This document shows, piece after piece, positions 6,063 to 13,693 of a DNA stretch of 14,520 nt. Under the pieces are notes generated by a model. It had not been told where the DNA came from. It searched no databases and saw nothing but the letters and a program-made list of their open reading frames with translations. The position numbers and the translations under genes were made by a program. The stretch is from Selenomonadaceae bacterium (lineage in GTDB: Bacteria > Bacillota > Negativicutes > Selenomonadales > Selenomonadaceae): the NCBI GenBank assembly GCA_017453765.1, contig JAFTEG010000268.1, positions 1 through 14,520 of the forward strand. Direction: 5' to 3'. Each line of letters opens with the position of its first letter. The stretch's first letter is position 1.

Positions 6063-7973
6063 TTGAACAGTTTTTTGCGAAACGTCGGCTTTTACTTGCT
6101 GATAATATTCATCGCCATAACTGCATACGATTATTTTTCGGTGAAACCGCAAGCCGTTGAAGAAACGAGTTATTCGCAGTTTTTGCAAAGAGTCGATTCA
6201 GGTGAAGTCTCAAAAGTTGTCTTGACGAAAAATTTTATTAAGGCGACGAAAAAGGACGGCACGGAATTTACGACAACCGCGCCGGATTTTCCGATAGGCG
6301 ATGAAACACTTTTCGGCAAATTGGAGGCAAAGGGCGTCGAAATAACCGCGCAAAATCCAAAAGAGCCGCCGTGGTGGATGACGCTCCTTTCTTCTTTCCT
6401 GCCGGTGTTAATCTTAATCGGCGTGTTATTCTTCATAATGAATCAGACGCACGGTTCAGGCAGTAAGGTCATGTCTTTCGGCAAAAGCCGTGCAAGAATG
6501 TCCAACGGCGACAAGGTACGCGTAACCTTTAACGACGTGGCAGGCGCGGACGAGGCGAAAGAAGAGCTTGAAGAGGTTGTGGAATTTTTAAAGCATCCTA
6601 AAAAGTTTAATGACTTGGGTGCGCGTATTCCGAAAGGCGTCCTGCTGTACGGTCCGCCCGGTACCGGCAAAACACTTTTGGCGAAGGCGGTTGCAGGCGA
6701 AGCGGGAGTAGCATTTTTCTCAATCAGCGGCTCGGATTTCGGGGAAATGTTTGTAGGCGTCGGCGCGTCACGTGTTCGTGATTTATTCGCGCAGGCTAAG
6801 AAAAATTCACCGTGCATAATTTTCATTGACGAGATTGACGCGGTAGGACGTCAGCGCGGTGCAGGGTTCAGCGGCGGGCATGATGAACGCGAACAGACTT
6901 TGAATCAGTTGCTTGTTGAAATGGACGGCTTTGCGGCGAACGAAGGCATTATCATAATCGCCGCTACGAACAGACCGGATATCCTTGACCAAGCGCTTTT
7001 AAGACCGGGACGCTTTGACAGACAAATTGTTGTCGATAAACCGGACGTAAAAGGGCGCATTGCAATTTTGAAGGTTCACTCAAAAGGCAAGCCGATTGCG
7101 CGTGATGTCGACATGGACGTTTTGGCGCGGCGTACGCCCGGATTTACCGGCGCCGACTTGGCTAATCTTGTAAACGAGGCGGCGTTGTTGGCGGCACGCA
7201 GGGACAAGCACGAAATTAATATGATTGAAATGGAAGAGTCAATCGAACGTGTCATGGCGGGTCCCGAACGTAAATCCAAAGTGATGAGTGACGACGAAAA
7301 GAAATTGACGGCGTATCACGAAGGCGGGCACGCGCTTGTAGGTATGATGCTTAAGCACGCTGACCCCGTGCATAAAGTCACGATAATTCCGCGCGGACGT
7401 GCAGGCGGTTACACCTTGATGTTGCCGAAAGAGGACAGAAATTATGCAACGCGCTCGGAACTTCTCGACAGATTGAAAGTTGCAATGGGCGGACGTGTTG
7501 CCGAAGAAATTGTGCTAAATGAAATTTCTACCGGTGCCTCGCAGGACATTCAGCAGGCAAGCCGAATCGTACGCTCCATGATTATGCAGTACGGTATGAG
7601 CGACGTTATCGGTCCCGTTGCGTACGGCGCGGATCAAGTTCAACAGTATCTCGGACAAAGTAACAGAAATTACTCTGAAGAAGTTGCCGGCGAAATTGAC
7701 AAGGAAGTTCACAAGTACATGGAGGACGCCTACCAAGCTTGCCGCGATATCATTAATGAAAATCGTGACAAACTTGACATTATCGCTAAGGCGCTTATGG
7801 AAAAGGAAACTTTGACGGCGGCGGAATTGAAGGCTATGGTTTTCGGCGAAAGTAACACCGCGTTAAAGGCGCCGGTCAACCTTGATAAAAGTGAAAATAA
7901 TTTGCCGCAAGATGTGACACCGATGCCGACGCCGATTTTTGAAACAAAAAATTCAGATCCTACGCCGGTATAA
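6063..7973 (+). CDS. ftsH: ATP-dependent zinc metalloprotease FtsH
   Basis: A 636-residue membrane AAA+ protease that hexamerises at the inner face of the membrane and degrades misfolded or short-lived proteins. Two membrane segments (about 7-25 and 104-126) flank an extracytoplasmic domain. The AAA+ module has Walker A GPPGTGKT (197-204), pore loop MFVGVGAS, Walker B IIFIDEID (252-259) and the second region of homology [20 protein letters not shown]. The peptidase domain has zinc motif HEGGH (419-423; the usual form is HEAGH, and HExxH is intact) and the third ligand Asp495 in TGASQDI. Length is normal, with a polar, Pro-rich C-terminal tail. The start TTG 6063 is the only option: GGAG (6051-6054) lies 8 bases upstream, and the TTG two codons before it is followed by a stop. 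It is the last gene of its unit, followed by a terminator. Confidence 0.98.
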   Translation: MNSFLRNVGFYLLIIFIAITAYDYFSVKPQAVEETSYSQFLQRVDSGEVSKVVLTKNFIKATKKDGTEFTTTAPDFPIGDETLFGKLEAKGVEITAQNPKEPPWWMTLLSSFLPVLILIGVLFFIMNQTHGSGSKVMSFGKSRARMSNGDKVRVTFNDVAGADEAKEELEEVVEFLKHPKKFNDLGARIPKGVLLYGPPGTGKTLLAKAVAGEAGVAFFSISGSDFGEMFVGVGASRVRDLFAQAKKNSPCIIFIDEIDAVGRQRGAGFSGGHDEREQTLNQLLVEMDGFAANEGIIIIAATNRPDILDQALLRPGRFDRQIVVDKPDVKGRIAILKVHSKGKPIARDVDMDVLARRTPGFTGADLANLVNEAALLAARRDKHEINMIEMEESIERVMAGPERKSKVMSDDEKKLTAYHEGGHALVGMMLKHADPVHKVTIIPRGRAGGYTLMLPKEDRNYATRSELLDRLKVAMGGRVAEEIVLNEISTGASQDIQQASRIVRSMIMQYGMSDVIGPVAYGADQVQQYLGQSNRNYSEEVAGEIDKEVHKYMEDAYQACRDIINENRDKLDIIAKALMEKETLTAAELKAMVFGESNTALKAPVNLDKSENNLPQDVTPMPTPIFETKNSDPTPV

Positions 7974-8005
7974 CACGAAAAATTTTTTCTTAAGAAACGG
8001 ATGGT

Positions 8006-8042
8006 GACAGTTTTTTTCAGCTTTCACTGTCCGATTTTTTTT
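8006..8042 (+). terminator. Rho-independent terminator of ftsH
   Basis: GACAGT (8006-8011) pairs with ACTGTC (8026-8031) across a 14-nt loop. CG right after the stem can extend the pairing to the upstream CGG with a bulge. Eight T (8035-8042) follow. It lies 32 bases after the ftsH stop. Confidence 0.7.
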
Positions 8043-8056
8043 AGGCGGTGTTGACT

Positions 8057-8086
8057 AATTCTGATTTTACAAATTCTGATTTTACA
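8057..8086 (+). repeat. perfect 15-bp tandem duplication
   Basis: AATTCTGATTTTACA occurs twice head to tail (8057-8071, 8072-8086) between the ftsH terminator and the palindromic element. No function is evident. Confidence 0.8.
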
Positions 8087-8097
8087 AGTAGTTAAGA

Positions 8098-8153
8098 TTT
8101 TTTTAGATTTACTTTTTCTTTGGCGCAAAGAAAAAGTAACAAAAAGAAACATG
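8098..8153 (-). repeat. interspersed palindromic element, copy 2 (inverted)
   Basis: Core inverted repeat TTACTTTTTCTTTG (8109-8122) and CAAAGAAAAAGTAA (8126-8139), 14 bp with a 3-nt loop. Read on the minus strand it matches 1625-1677 from CATGTTTC through the palindrome to the GTAAATC...TAAAAAA flank. Only a few single-base differences are seen, mainly runs of four versus five A/T. The stretch 8043-8324 contains no credible gene. Confidence 0.8.
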
Positions 8154-8209
8154 TCCGCAGAAGTCGCGTCCGGCGACTTGCGCGGACGGGGCGCGCGTCC
8201 CTGCGCGCC
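8153..8209. repeat. two GC-rich hairpins adjoining palindromic element copy 2
   Basis: Hairpin A: GTCCGC (8153-8158) and AAGTCGC (8161-8167) pair with GCGACTT (8173-8179) and GCGGAC (8182-8187), giving 13 pairs with a small internal loop. Hairpin B: GGCGCGC (8190-8196) pairs with GCGCGCC (8203-8209). Their GC content is far above the surroundings. Together with the palindrome they form three hairpins in about 100 bases. Confidence 0.75.
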
Positions 8210-8213
8210 TCTC

Positions 8214-8272
8214 TATAATTGCGGCGTTTACGTAATTTGCAACTTTTTTACTTTGGATTTATTCAACGCCGC
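8214..8272 (+). promoter_or_regulatory. possible promoter region and inverted repeat before the glycosyltransferase
   Basis: A consensus -10 TATAAT occurs at 8214-8219 but lacks a -35. A second candidate is TTGCAA (8237-8242), 17 bases, TATTCA (8260-8265). An 8-bp inverted repeat GCGGCGTT (8221-8228) / AACGCCGC (8265-8272) brackets this second candidate and could be an operator or an RNA stem. Weak evidence. Confidence 0.35.
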
Positions 8273-8324
8273 CTAGCATATAGCAATAAAAATTCAGCTT
8301 TAAATTTAATATGAGGTGGACTTT

Positions 8325-9950
8325 TTGAACAGAAAAAAAATCGCATTTATCATTCACAAGACCGATGAAAATCTTTGCAGTCAACTGATTGAGTCTATAC
8401 AAAAACTTACCGTTCCGCAGGGTTATGACGTTGACATTTTGCCTGTCACCGGCGACGAAAAATATTTTGTCTATGATTCGACAATGAAACAAAATGACGC
8501 GCGGTACAAAATTTACGTCGATGAAAATGTTTCCTTCACGTACAAAAATATTTTGTCGGACATTTTGAACATTTTTAAAGCCGACAGAAAAATCGGCGTT
8601 ATCGGCGTAAGCGGCGCAATTCAATTTTCGACGAACGGAATTTGTCTTGAGGCTGCCAAAAGGTGCGGAAAAATTTTTATCGGCGATAACCAAAATTTGA
8701 CGGCGTGGGGAGATTTTACAGAGGACTACAAGGAAGTTGCGGCGGTTGACGGCTGGTTTATGGCGACGCAGTACGACGTAGACTGGCAATGCGATATCTT
8801 TACAGCAAAGTCCTTCGGCGACAGTGCGCAGTGCATTGAGTTCAAACGCAAAGGCTACAAAGTTGTTGTGGCGAATCAGAAAGAGACGTGGCTCCGGTTT
8901 AAAACTACAAAAATGACTTTTGACAATCCTGCGCGTGCGGCATTTTTGGACGAGTATTCAAAAGATATCCTGCCGCTTGTCAGCATAATAATTCCCACTT
9001 ACAATCGCCCCGAATATTTCAAACTTGCTCTTGATTCCGCGCTGAATCAAACCTACCGCAACATTGAAGTTATCGTGAGTGACAACTCGACCAATGACGA
9101 CACGGAAAAGCTTATGCAGGATTATCTTGCACGGGATAAGCGCATAAAATATTTTCACCACAAAAATTTCACGGCGAACGATAACTGGAACTTTGCGCGG
9201 AAGTACAACAATCCCAAAGCCGAATATGTCAACTGGCTTATGGACGACGATTTACTTTATCCGCGCAAATTGGAAGTTATGGTGGAAATTTATCGCAACA
9301 ATCCCGATGTTTCGCTGGTGACTTCAATAAGAGACGTGATAGACGCCGAAGGAAGAGTTCATACGCAGAGAATGCCGCAACCTGAGAGATTGAATAAGAC
9401 GATGAAAATTACAGGTGACGAGGCAGGCAGGTTAATGTTTCACACGGGACAAAATTATATCGGCGAACCTACAACCGTGCTGATTCGCAAAAAATTTCTG
9501 CGCGACAATGACCTTTGTTGGACGGACGAAGAGGACGGCTTTTATTCGCTTGTCGACATTTCTACGTGGTGCCAACTTCTTACGCAGGGAAATATGGTTT
9601 GGCTGAATGATGAGCCTTTAAGCGCGTTTAGGCGGCACGAAAAGCAGGCGACGAATTGGGCAGGCAACGGCGCGATTTTTGAAATAAGTTGGGCGCGAAT
9701 TTTCAAAACTGCGTGGGACAAGCACGTTTTCATACGCAATGAACACGAGTTGCGATTCAGCTTGATAAATTGGCTTTACAGCGCGTCAATGCGGCTTATA
9801 AATGCGTTCAAGGTGAATTATTACGCGGAGGAGCTTGTAACGCTGGAAAAAACCATGTCGGCGGTGGCGGAGTCTTTGCATAACGGCTACAAAATTGTTT
9901 TGCCGCCGCGCAATTACGGTGAGAAAACCAAGACCGGCAGAATGTCATAA
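8325..9950 (+). CDS. two-domain glycosyltransferase (GT2 catalytic domain in the C-terminal half)
   Basis: A 541-residue cytosolic protein without signal peptide or membrane segment. Residues 1-215 resemble a GT-A fold of the Glyco_tranf_2_5 type (IGVIGVSGA about residue 90 on, EVAAVDGWFMATQYDVDW around 138-155). Residues 218 to about 430 are a clear family 2 glycosyltransferase: LVSIIIPTYNRPEYFKLALDSALNQTYRNIEVIVSDNSTNDDT, with the metal/nucleotide-binding MDDD at 306-309. It should transfer a sugar from an NDP-sugar to a surface glycan, glycoprotein or lipid; donor and acceptor cannot be read from the sequence. The start is TTG 8325, with GAGGTG (8313-8318) 6 bases upstream; the in-frame GTG at 8316 lies inside that RBS. 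It stands alone between ftsH and ispE, without the usual cluster of glycan genes, and may act with the FkbM gene at 2332. Confidence 0.85.
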   Translation: MNRKKIAFIIHKTDENLCSQLIESIQKLTVPQGYDVDILPVTGDEKYFVYDSTMKQNDARYKIYVDENVSFTYKNILSDILNIFKADRKIGVIGVSGAIQFSTNGICLEAAKRCGKIFIGDNQNLTAWGDFTEDYKEVAAVDGWFMATQYDVDWQCDIFTAKSFGDSAQCIEFKRKGYKVVVANQKETWLRFKTTKMTFDNPARAAFLDEYSKDILPLVSIIIPTYNRPEYFKLALDSALNQTYRNIEVIVSDNSTNDDTEKLMQDYLARDKRIKYFHHKNFTANDNWNFARKYNNPKAEYVNWLMDDDLLYPRKLEVMVEIYRNNPDVSLVTSIRDVIDAEGRVHTQRMPQPERLNKTMKITGDEAGRLMFHTGQNYIGEPTTVLIRKKFLRDNDLCWTDEEDGFYSLVDISTWCQLLTQGNMVWLNDEPLSAFRRHEKQATNWAGNGAIFEISWARIFKTAWDKHVFIRNEHELRFSLINWLYSASMRLINAFKVNYYAEELVTLEKTMSAVAESLHNGYKIVLPPRNYGEKTKTGRMS

Positions 9951-10047
9951 GAGTTAGGAGTTAGGAGTTAAGAGTTGAGAGTGAGGAGTTGGGAGTTAAA
10001 AATTAAAAACTCTAAGCTGAAAGCTCTAAGCTCTAAGCTAAAAAGGG
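9950..10047 (+). repeat. heptad repeat array 5, 14 in-phase units
   Basis: Starting on the last base of the glycosyltransferase stop codon: agagtta, ggagtta, ggagtta, agagttg, agagtga, ggagttg, ggagtta, aaaatta, aaaactc, taagctg, aaagctc, taagctc, taagcta, aaaaggg. It fills the gap up to the ispE translation start region. Confidence 0.9.
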
Positions 10048-10075
10048 CAGGGGATTAGTGATTAGGGAAATGATA

Positions 10076-10936
10076 ATGGAATTGGCAAGGGCAAAAATAA
10101 ATTTGACGCTTGACATTTTAAAACTGCGCGAGGACGGTTATCACGAAGTCGAAATGATAATGCAGACGATAGGGCTTGCGGACGAAGTGGAATTGACGCG
10201 CATAAAAAGCGGCATTGCCTTTACAATGGATACCACGCAAATTTTAGGCGGCGAAAATATTCCTGCCGACGAAAGAAATTTGGCGTACCGCGCAGTTTTG
10301 GCAATGCAAGAATACTGTAAAAGAGATTTCGGCGTTAAAGTTCATTTGATAAAAAAAATTCCTGCGGCGGCGGGATTAGGCGGCGGCTCGGCGGACGCGG
10401 CGGCGGTTATTCGCGGTATGAATTGGCTGTACGATTTAAATTTAAATATTAACGAACTGTGTTTAATCGGTGAAAAAATCGGCTCGGACGTGCCTTTCTG
10501 CGTAGTGGAAGGTACTTTCCTTGCAAAGGGACGCGGTGAAATTTTACGCGAACTTGCGCCTTTTAAAAATTACGCCGTCATATTGCTTAAGCCGAATTTT
10601 GAAATTGCAACGGCATGGGCTTATAAAACTTTTGACACGCTTGACGCCGCTAAAATTCAGCACCCGCAGACTTACAAAATTATTGAGATGTTTAGAATGC
10701 GCGACTTTGACACTGTCTTTAAATATTTTGCAAATGTGCTTGAACCGGTTGCGGAAAAAGTTTTTCCTGACCTTGAAAGTTACAAAGTCAAGCTGATTAA
10801 GGCGGGCGCTAAAGTTGCGTTGATGAGTGGCAGCGGTCCCACGATTTTTGCGCTGGCTGATAAAGCGGACGTTGACAGAATTGTTGCAAGCGTTCAAGAT
10901 TTGCCCGCGCAGATTTTTATCACCGAAACAGACTGA
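10076..10936 (+). CDS. ispE: 4-diphosphocytidyl-2-C-methyl-D-erythritol kinase
   Basis: A 286-residue GHMP kinase of the non-mevalonate (MEP) isoprenoid pathway, which phosphorylates the 2-hydroxyl of CDP-methylerythritol with ATP. The N-terminus ARAKINLTLDILKLREDGYHEVEMIMQTI is the IspE signature with the catalytic Lys7. The ATP-binding GHMP motif is PAAAGLGGGSADAAA (96-110), the active-site Asp138 lies in GSDVPFC, and the C-terminal glycine motif is SGSGPTIF (251-258). Length is normal. Three in-frame starts exist (GTG 10058, ATG 10070, ATG 10076). ATG 10076 is preferred because AGGGA (10064-10068) is 7 bases upstream and the protein then starts as homologues do. The neighbouring FCD-type GntR gene is a frequent companion of ispE in anaerobic Bacillota. 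Confidence 0.95.
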   Translation: MELARAKINLTLDILKLREDGYHEVEMIMQTIGLADEVELTRIKSGIAFTMDTTQILGGENIPADERNLAYRAVLAMQEYCKRDFGVKVHLIKKIPAAAGLGGGSADAAAVIRGMNWLYDLNLNINELCLIGEKIGSDVPFCVVEGTFLAKGRGEILRELAPFKNYAVILLKPNFEIATAWAYKTFDTLDAAKIQHPQTYKIIEMFRMRDFDTVFKYFANVLEPVAEKVFPDLESYKVKLIKAGAKVALMSGSGPTIFALADKADVDRIVASVQDLPAQIFITETD

Positions 10937-10940
10937 GGGG

Positions 10941-11010
10941 AATTAAGGATTAAGAATTAAGAATTAGTGAATCACTATTCGCTACTTACTATTCACTATT
11001 CACTAAAGGA
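10941..11010 (+). repeat. heptad repeat array 6, 10 in-phase units
   Basis: aattaag, gattaag, aattaag, aattagt, gaatcac, tattcgc, tacttac, tattcac, tattcac, taaagga. It begins 4 bases after the ispE stop, and its last unit is part of the gntR Shine-Dalgarno (AAAGGAG). It includes the small hairpin AGTGA-A-TCACT. Confidence 0.88.
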
Positions 11011-11016
11011 GCTTTT

Positions 11017-11703
11017 ATGGGAAAACTTGAACCGATAAATTTAGACACGTACCAGCCTTTACGCGAGGTTGTTTGTGAAGCTCTGCGCGACGCAATTAAA
11101 CGCGGCATTTTGGAACCCGGCGAAAGGTTAATGGAGGTACAAGTTGCCGACGAACTCGGAATAAGCCGCACTCCGGTAAGAGAGGCGATTCGCAAGCTTG
11201 AACAGGAAGGCTACGTCATAATGATGCCGAGACGCGGCACGTACGTGGCTGATGTTTCTGAAAGCGACGTCAAAGAAATTTTTGAAATTCGTTCGGCACT
11301 TGAAGCGCTTGCCACCGGTCTTGCCGCACGCAGAATTGAACCCGATGAACTTGAAATGTTGCAAAGTTTTCTTGTCGACATTGAAGGCTACATTAAGACG
11401 AATGACATTGAAAAAATTGTCGAGACCGATATAAAATTTCACGGCTTGCTTTACCAAGTCAGCCGCAATGAAAGGCTTGTCGGCATTATCAGCAATTTGA
11501 AAGAGCAGTTGGCGCGTTTTCGCACGCTGTCAATGTCTTATCCCGGTCGCCTGCAGGAAACTTTGGAAGAGCATTCCGATATGGTTGACGCCATTGCAAA
11601 CGGTGACGTAAGCGCCGCGCGTGACGCCGCCGAACACCATATGGAACGCGCAGAAAAAACTTTGCTTAAGGCGTTGCGCAGGAGTAAGCGGCAAGCAAAA
11701 TGA
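11017..11703 (+). CDS. GntR-family transcriptional regulator, FadR/FCD subfamily
   Basis: A 228-residue DNA-binding regulator. The N-terminal winged helix (about residues 10-75) shows the GntR pattern: LRDAIKRGILEPGERLMEVQVADELGISRTPVREAIRKLEQEGYV followed by the wing RRGTYVADVS. The C-terminal FCD all-helical ligand-binding domain (about 85-215) keeps the metal-site pattern ETDIKFHGLLY, LEEHSDM and AEHHMERA. Such regulators sense small carboxylic acids or related metabolites; the ligand here is unknown. RBS AAAGGAG is right before ATG 11017. The stop overlaps the hicA start in ATGA, so hicA translation is likely coupled to this gene. Position between ispE and glmU suggests a housekeeping-linked regulator, but no operator was identified. 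Confidence 0.9.
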   Translation: MGKLEPINLDTYQPLREVVCEALRDAIKRGILEPGERLMEVQVADELGISRTPVREAIRKLEQEGYVIMMPRRGTYVADVSESDVKEIFEIRSALEALATGLAARRIEPDELEMLQSFLVDIEGYIKTNDIEKIVETDIKFHGLLYQVSRNERLVGIISNLKEQLARFRTLSMSYPGRLQETLEEHSDMVDAIANGDVSAARDAAEHHMERAEKTLLKALRRSKRQAK

Positions 11704-11882
11704 AACGCTCGGAACTTTTAAAAATTTTAAAACGTCACGGCTGTAAATTTGTAGCAGACGGCTCGAATCACGAAAAGTGGGAAAATGCTAAAGGCGTCCC
11801 ATTTTCCGTACCGCGTCATAACGCAAAGGATTTACCAAAATACTTGGTAAACGACATTTTGAAACAGGCGGGAATAAAGTAG
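11700..11882 (+). CDS. hicA: HicA-type mRNA interferase toxin
   Basis: A 60-residue protein with the HicA (YcfA-like) dsRBD-like fold: MKRSELLKILKRHGCKFVADGSNHEKW..., where His24 in GSNH is the expected catalytic residue. FSVPRHNAKDLPKYLVNDILKQAGI matches the second half of the family. HicA cleaves mRNA (and tmRNA) when not held by HicB. It starts inside the gntR stop (ATGA overlap). The nearest AGGAG (11680-11684) is 15 bases upstream, rather far, so translational coupling to gntR is likely. The order toxin first, antitoxin second is typical for hicAB. Confidence 0.9.
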   Translation: MKRSELLKILKRHGCKFVADGSNHEKWENAKGVPFSVPRHNAKDLPKYLVNDILKQAGIK

Positions 11883-11898
11883 TTGAGAGGTGATTAAA

Positions 11899-12234
11899 AT
11901 GAAATGCATTTATCCTGCGATTTTTGCTTGGGTTGAATCGGACAAGGTTTATTCGGTGAAATTTCCCGACATTGCCGGTTGTTTTACCTACGGCGAAAAT
12001 TTGACAGAGGCAATGGAAAATGCGGCGGACGTTTTGAATTTGATGTTATGGGACGTTTCGGAAAAAGATTTACCGCCTGCAACAAAGCTTGAAGATATTC
12101 AACTGCCGGACGCTAAAAGTTTTGCGCAATATATTTTTGCAGACACGGACGCTTATAAAAAATTTGTCAAGTTTGTAAAGCGAATGGAGCAGAAAAAAAT
12201 CAAGAAGGCTGAAAAGTTTAGTAAAACCGCATAA
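11899..12234 (+). CDS. hicB: HicB-family antitoxin, apparently without a C-terminal DNA-binding domain
   Basis: A 111-residue partner of HicA. Residues 1-70 give the HicB ribonuclease-H-like fold (YPAIFAWVESDKVYSVKFPDIAGCFTYGENLTEAMENAADVLNLML), which blocks the toxin's active site. After LPDA the tail is short and lysine-rich (KKFVKFVKRMEQKKIKKAEKFSKTA). I see neither the ribbon-helix-helix segment nor a helix-turn-helix that many HicB proteins carry for operon autoregulation. Start ATG 11899 has GAGGTGAT-like pairing (AGGTG 11888-11892) 6 bases upstream; the GTG at 11890 lies inside this RBS. The gap to hicA is 16 bases. glmU follows after 21 bases, so the TA pair appears inserted into a gntR-glmU unit without its own visible promoter. 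Confidence 0.87.
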   Translation: MKCIYPAIFAWVESDKVYSVKFPDIAGCFTYGENLTEAMENAADVLNLMLWDVSEKDLPPATKLEDIQLPDAKSFAQYIFADTDAYKKFVKFVKRMEQKKIKKAEKFSKTA

Positions 12235-12255
12235 TTTTAGGAGAGCGATTTAAAT

Positions 12256-13614
12256 TTGGAAACAATAATTTTAGCGGCGGGCAAAGGCACCCGTATGAAA
12301 AGCAAATTACCGAAAGTTTTACACAAAGTCGGCGGCAAGCCCATGTTGCAGCACGTAATTGACGCGGCTAAATCTGCAGGATCAAAGCGCGAAGTGGTTA
12401 TAATCGGTTCAGGCGCGGAACTCGTCAAACAAACTTTTCCCGACGCCGAATTTGTAATGCAGGAAGAGCAACTCGGCACCGGTCACGCGGTTTTATGCGC
12501 GAAAGAAAAATTTAAAGACTCAACCGGCAACGTCATGATTCTTTGCGGCGATACCCCGCTTTTCACCGGCGAACTTTTAAAAAATCTTTCAAACGCGCAT
12601 GAAAAATTTAATGCCGCCGCGACGGTTTTAACCGCCATTATGCCCGACCCCAAAGGTTACGGCAGAATTATTCGCGCTGATAACGTTGACTTTGAAAAAA
12701 TTGTCGAGGACAAAGACGCGACGCCGGAACAGAAAAAAATTCGTGAAGTCAACACCGGCATTTACTGTTTCGACGTGAAAAGACTTTTCGCCGCGCTTGA
12801 AAAAGTTACCAATGACAATTCGCAGGGTGAATATTACTTGCCGGACGTGCTGGCAATTTTGCGTGCTGACGGCGGCAGAATCTGCGCGGTAGTTGCGGAA
12901 GATTACAAGCAGACGCTTGGCATAAATTCAAGAATACAGCTTGCCGAAGCCGATAAAATTTTACATCAGCGCAAAAACGCCGAGCTTATGTTAAGCGGCG
13001 TCACGATTATAGACCCCGCGACGACGTACATTGATTTTGAAGTTGAAGTCGGTCAAGACACGATTATTTATCCCAACACGTACCTTGAAGGCAAGACGAA
13101 AATCGGTGAAGATTGCGTCATCGGTCCCAACGTCCGCTTTACCGATATGACTGTAGGCAACAACGTCACCGCGCAGTTTGCGTACTGTCACGAGGCTGAA
13201 ATTGCTGACGGCGTGACATTCGGTCCCTACGTGCATATTCGTCCCAACACGAAGATTAGCGGCAAGGTTAAAATCGGCAACTTTGTTGAAATTAAAAATT
13301 CCAATATCGGCGAAGGCACTAAACTGCCGCACCTTCAGTATATCGGTGATTGCGATATGGGCGCGGGCTGTAATGTAGGTTGCGGCGCTATTACGGTGAA
13401 TTATGACGGCAAGAAAAAATTCCGCACGAAGGTCGGCGATAACGTCTTTGTCGGCTGTAATTCAAATTTGGTGGCACCGGTTACAGTGGAAGATGACGCG
13501 TACATTGCGGCGGGGTCAACGATTACGCAGGACGTGCCGAAAAATAATTTGGCTATCGGCAGGGCAAGGCAGGTTAATAAATCTTCATGGAACGACAGGA
13601 GGATTAAGGATTAA
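12256..13614 (+). CDS. glmU: bifunctional UDP-N-acetylglucosamine pyrophosphorylase / glucosamine-1-phosphate N-acetyltransferase
   Basis: A 452-residue cytosolic enzyme that makes UDP-GlcNAc for peptidoglycan and other glycans: it acetylates GlcN-1-P, then uridylylates GlcNAc-1-P. The N-terminal uridyltransferase (about 1-228) has LAAGKGTRMKSKLPK (6-20), EEQLGTGHA (70-78) and GDTPL (98-102). The C-terminal left-handed beta helix (about 250-440) shows hexapeptide repeats and the acetyltransferase signature KIGNFVEIKNS, HLQYIGD, GCGAITVNYDG. Length is normal. The start is TTG 12256 with AGGAGAG (12239-12245) about 10 bases upstream; no nearer ATG precedes the AGKGTR motif. The last codons, Arg-Ile-Lys-Asp-stop, lie in the heptad repeat that follows, as in ftsB. 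The neighbour is pfkA rather than the prs gene often seen after glmU. Confidence 0.97.
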   Translation: METIILAAGKGTRMKSKLPKVLHKVGGKPMLQHVIDAAKSAGSKREVVIIGSGAELVKQTFPDAEFVMQEEQLGTGHAVLCAKEKFKDSTGNVMILCGDTPLFTGELLKNLSNAHEKFNAAATVLTAIMPDPKGYGRIIRADNVDFEKIVEDKDATPEQKKIREVNTGIYCFDVKRLFAALEKVTNDNSQGEYYLPDVLAILRADGGRICAVVAEDYKQTLGINSRIQLAEADKILHQRKNAELMLSGVTIIDPATTYIDFEVEVGQDTIIYPNTYLEGKTKIGEDCVIGPNVRFTDMTVGNNVTAQFAYCHEAEIADGVTFGPYVHIRPNTKISGKVKIGNFVEIKNSNIGEGTKLPHLQYIGDCDMGAGCNVGCGAITVNYDGKKKFRTKVGDNVFVGCNSNLVAPVTVEDDAYIAAGSTITQDVPKNNLAIGRARQVNKSSWNDRRIKD

Positions 13615-13670
13615 GGATTTAGAATTAAGGATTAAGAATTAAAAGCTACCGGCTAACAGCTAAAACATAA
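13601..13670 (+). repeat. heptad repeat array 7, 10 in-phase units
   Basis: ggattaa, ggattaa, ggattta, gaattaa, ggattaa, gaattaa, aagctac, cggctaa, cagctaa, aacataa. The first two units overlap the end of glmU and supply its TAA stop (13612-13614). It ends before the pfkA promoter. Confidence 0.88.
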
Positions 13671-13693
13671 TAAAATTTTTGGTGACAGATTAT

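Noticed and set aside
8214..8219. TATAAT as a firm promoter for the glycosyltransferase
   Set aside because: The -10 is perfect, but the sequence 17 bases upstream is GCGCGC, with no -35 and no TG extension.
8259..8789. 176-codon minus-strand ORF opposite the glycosyltransferase start
   Set aside because: Overlaps the glycosyltransferase, no known motif, composition of an antisense shadow.
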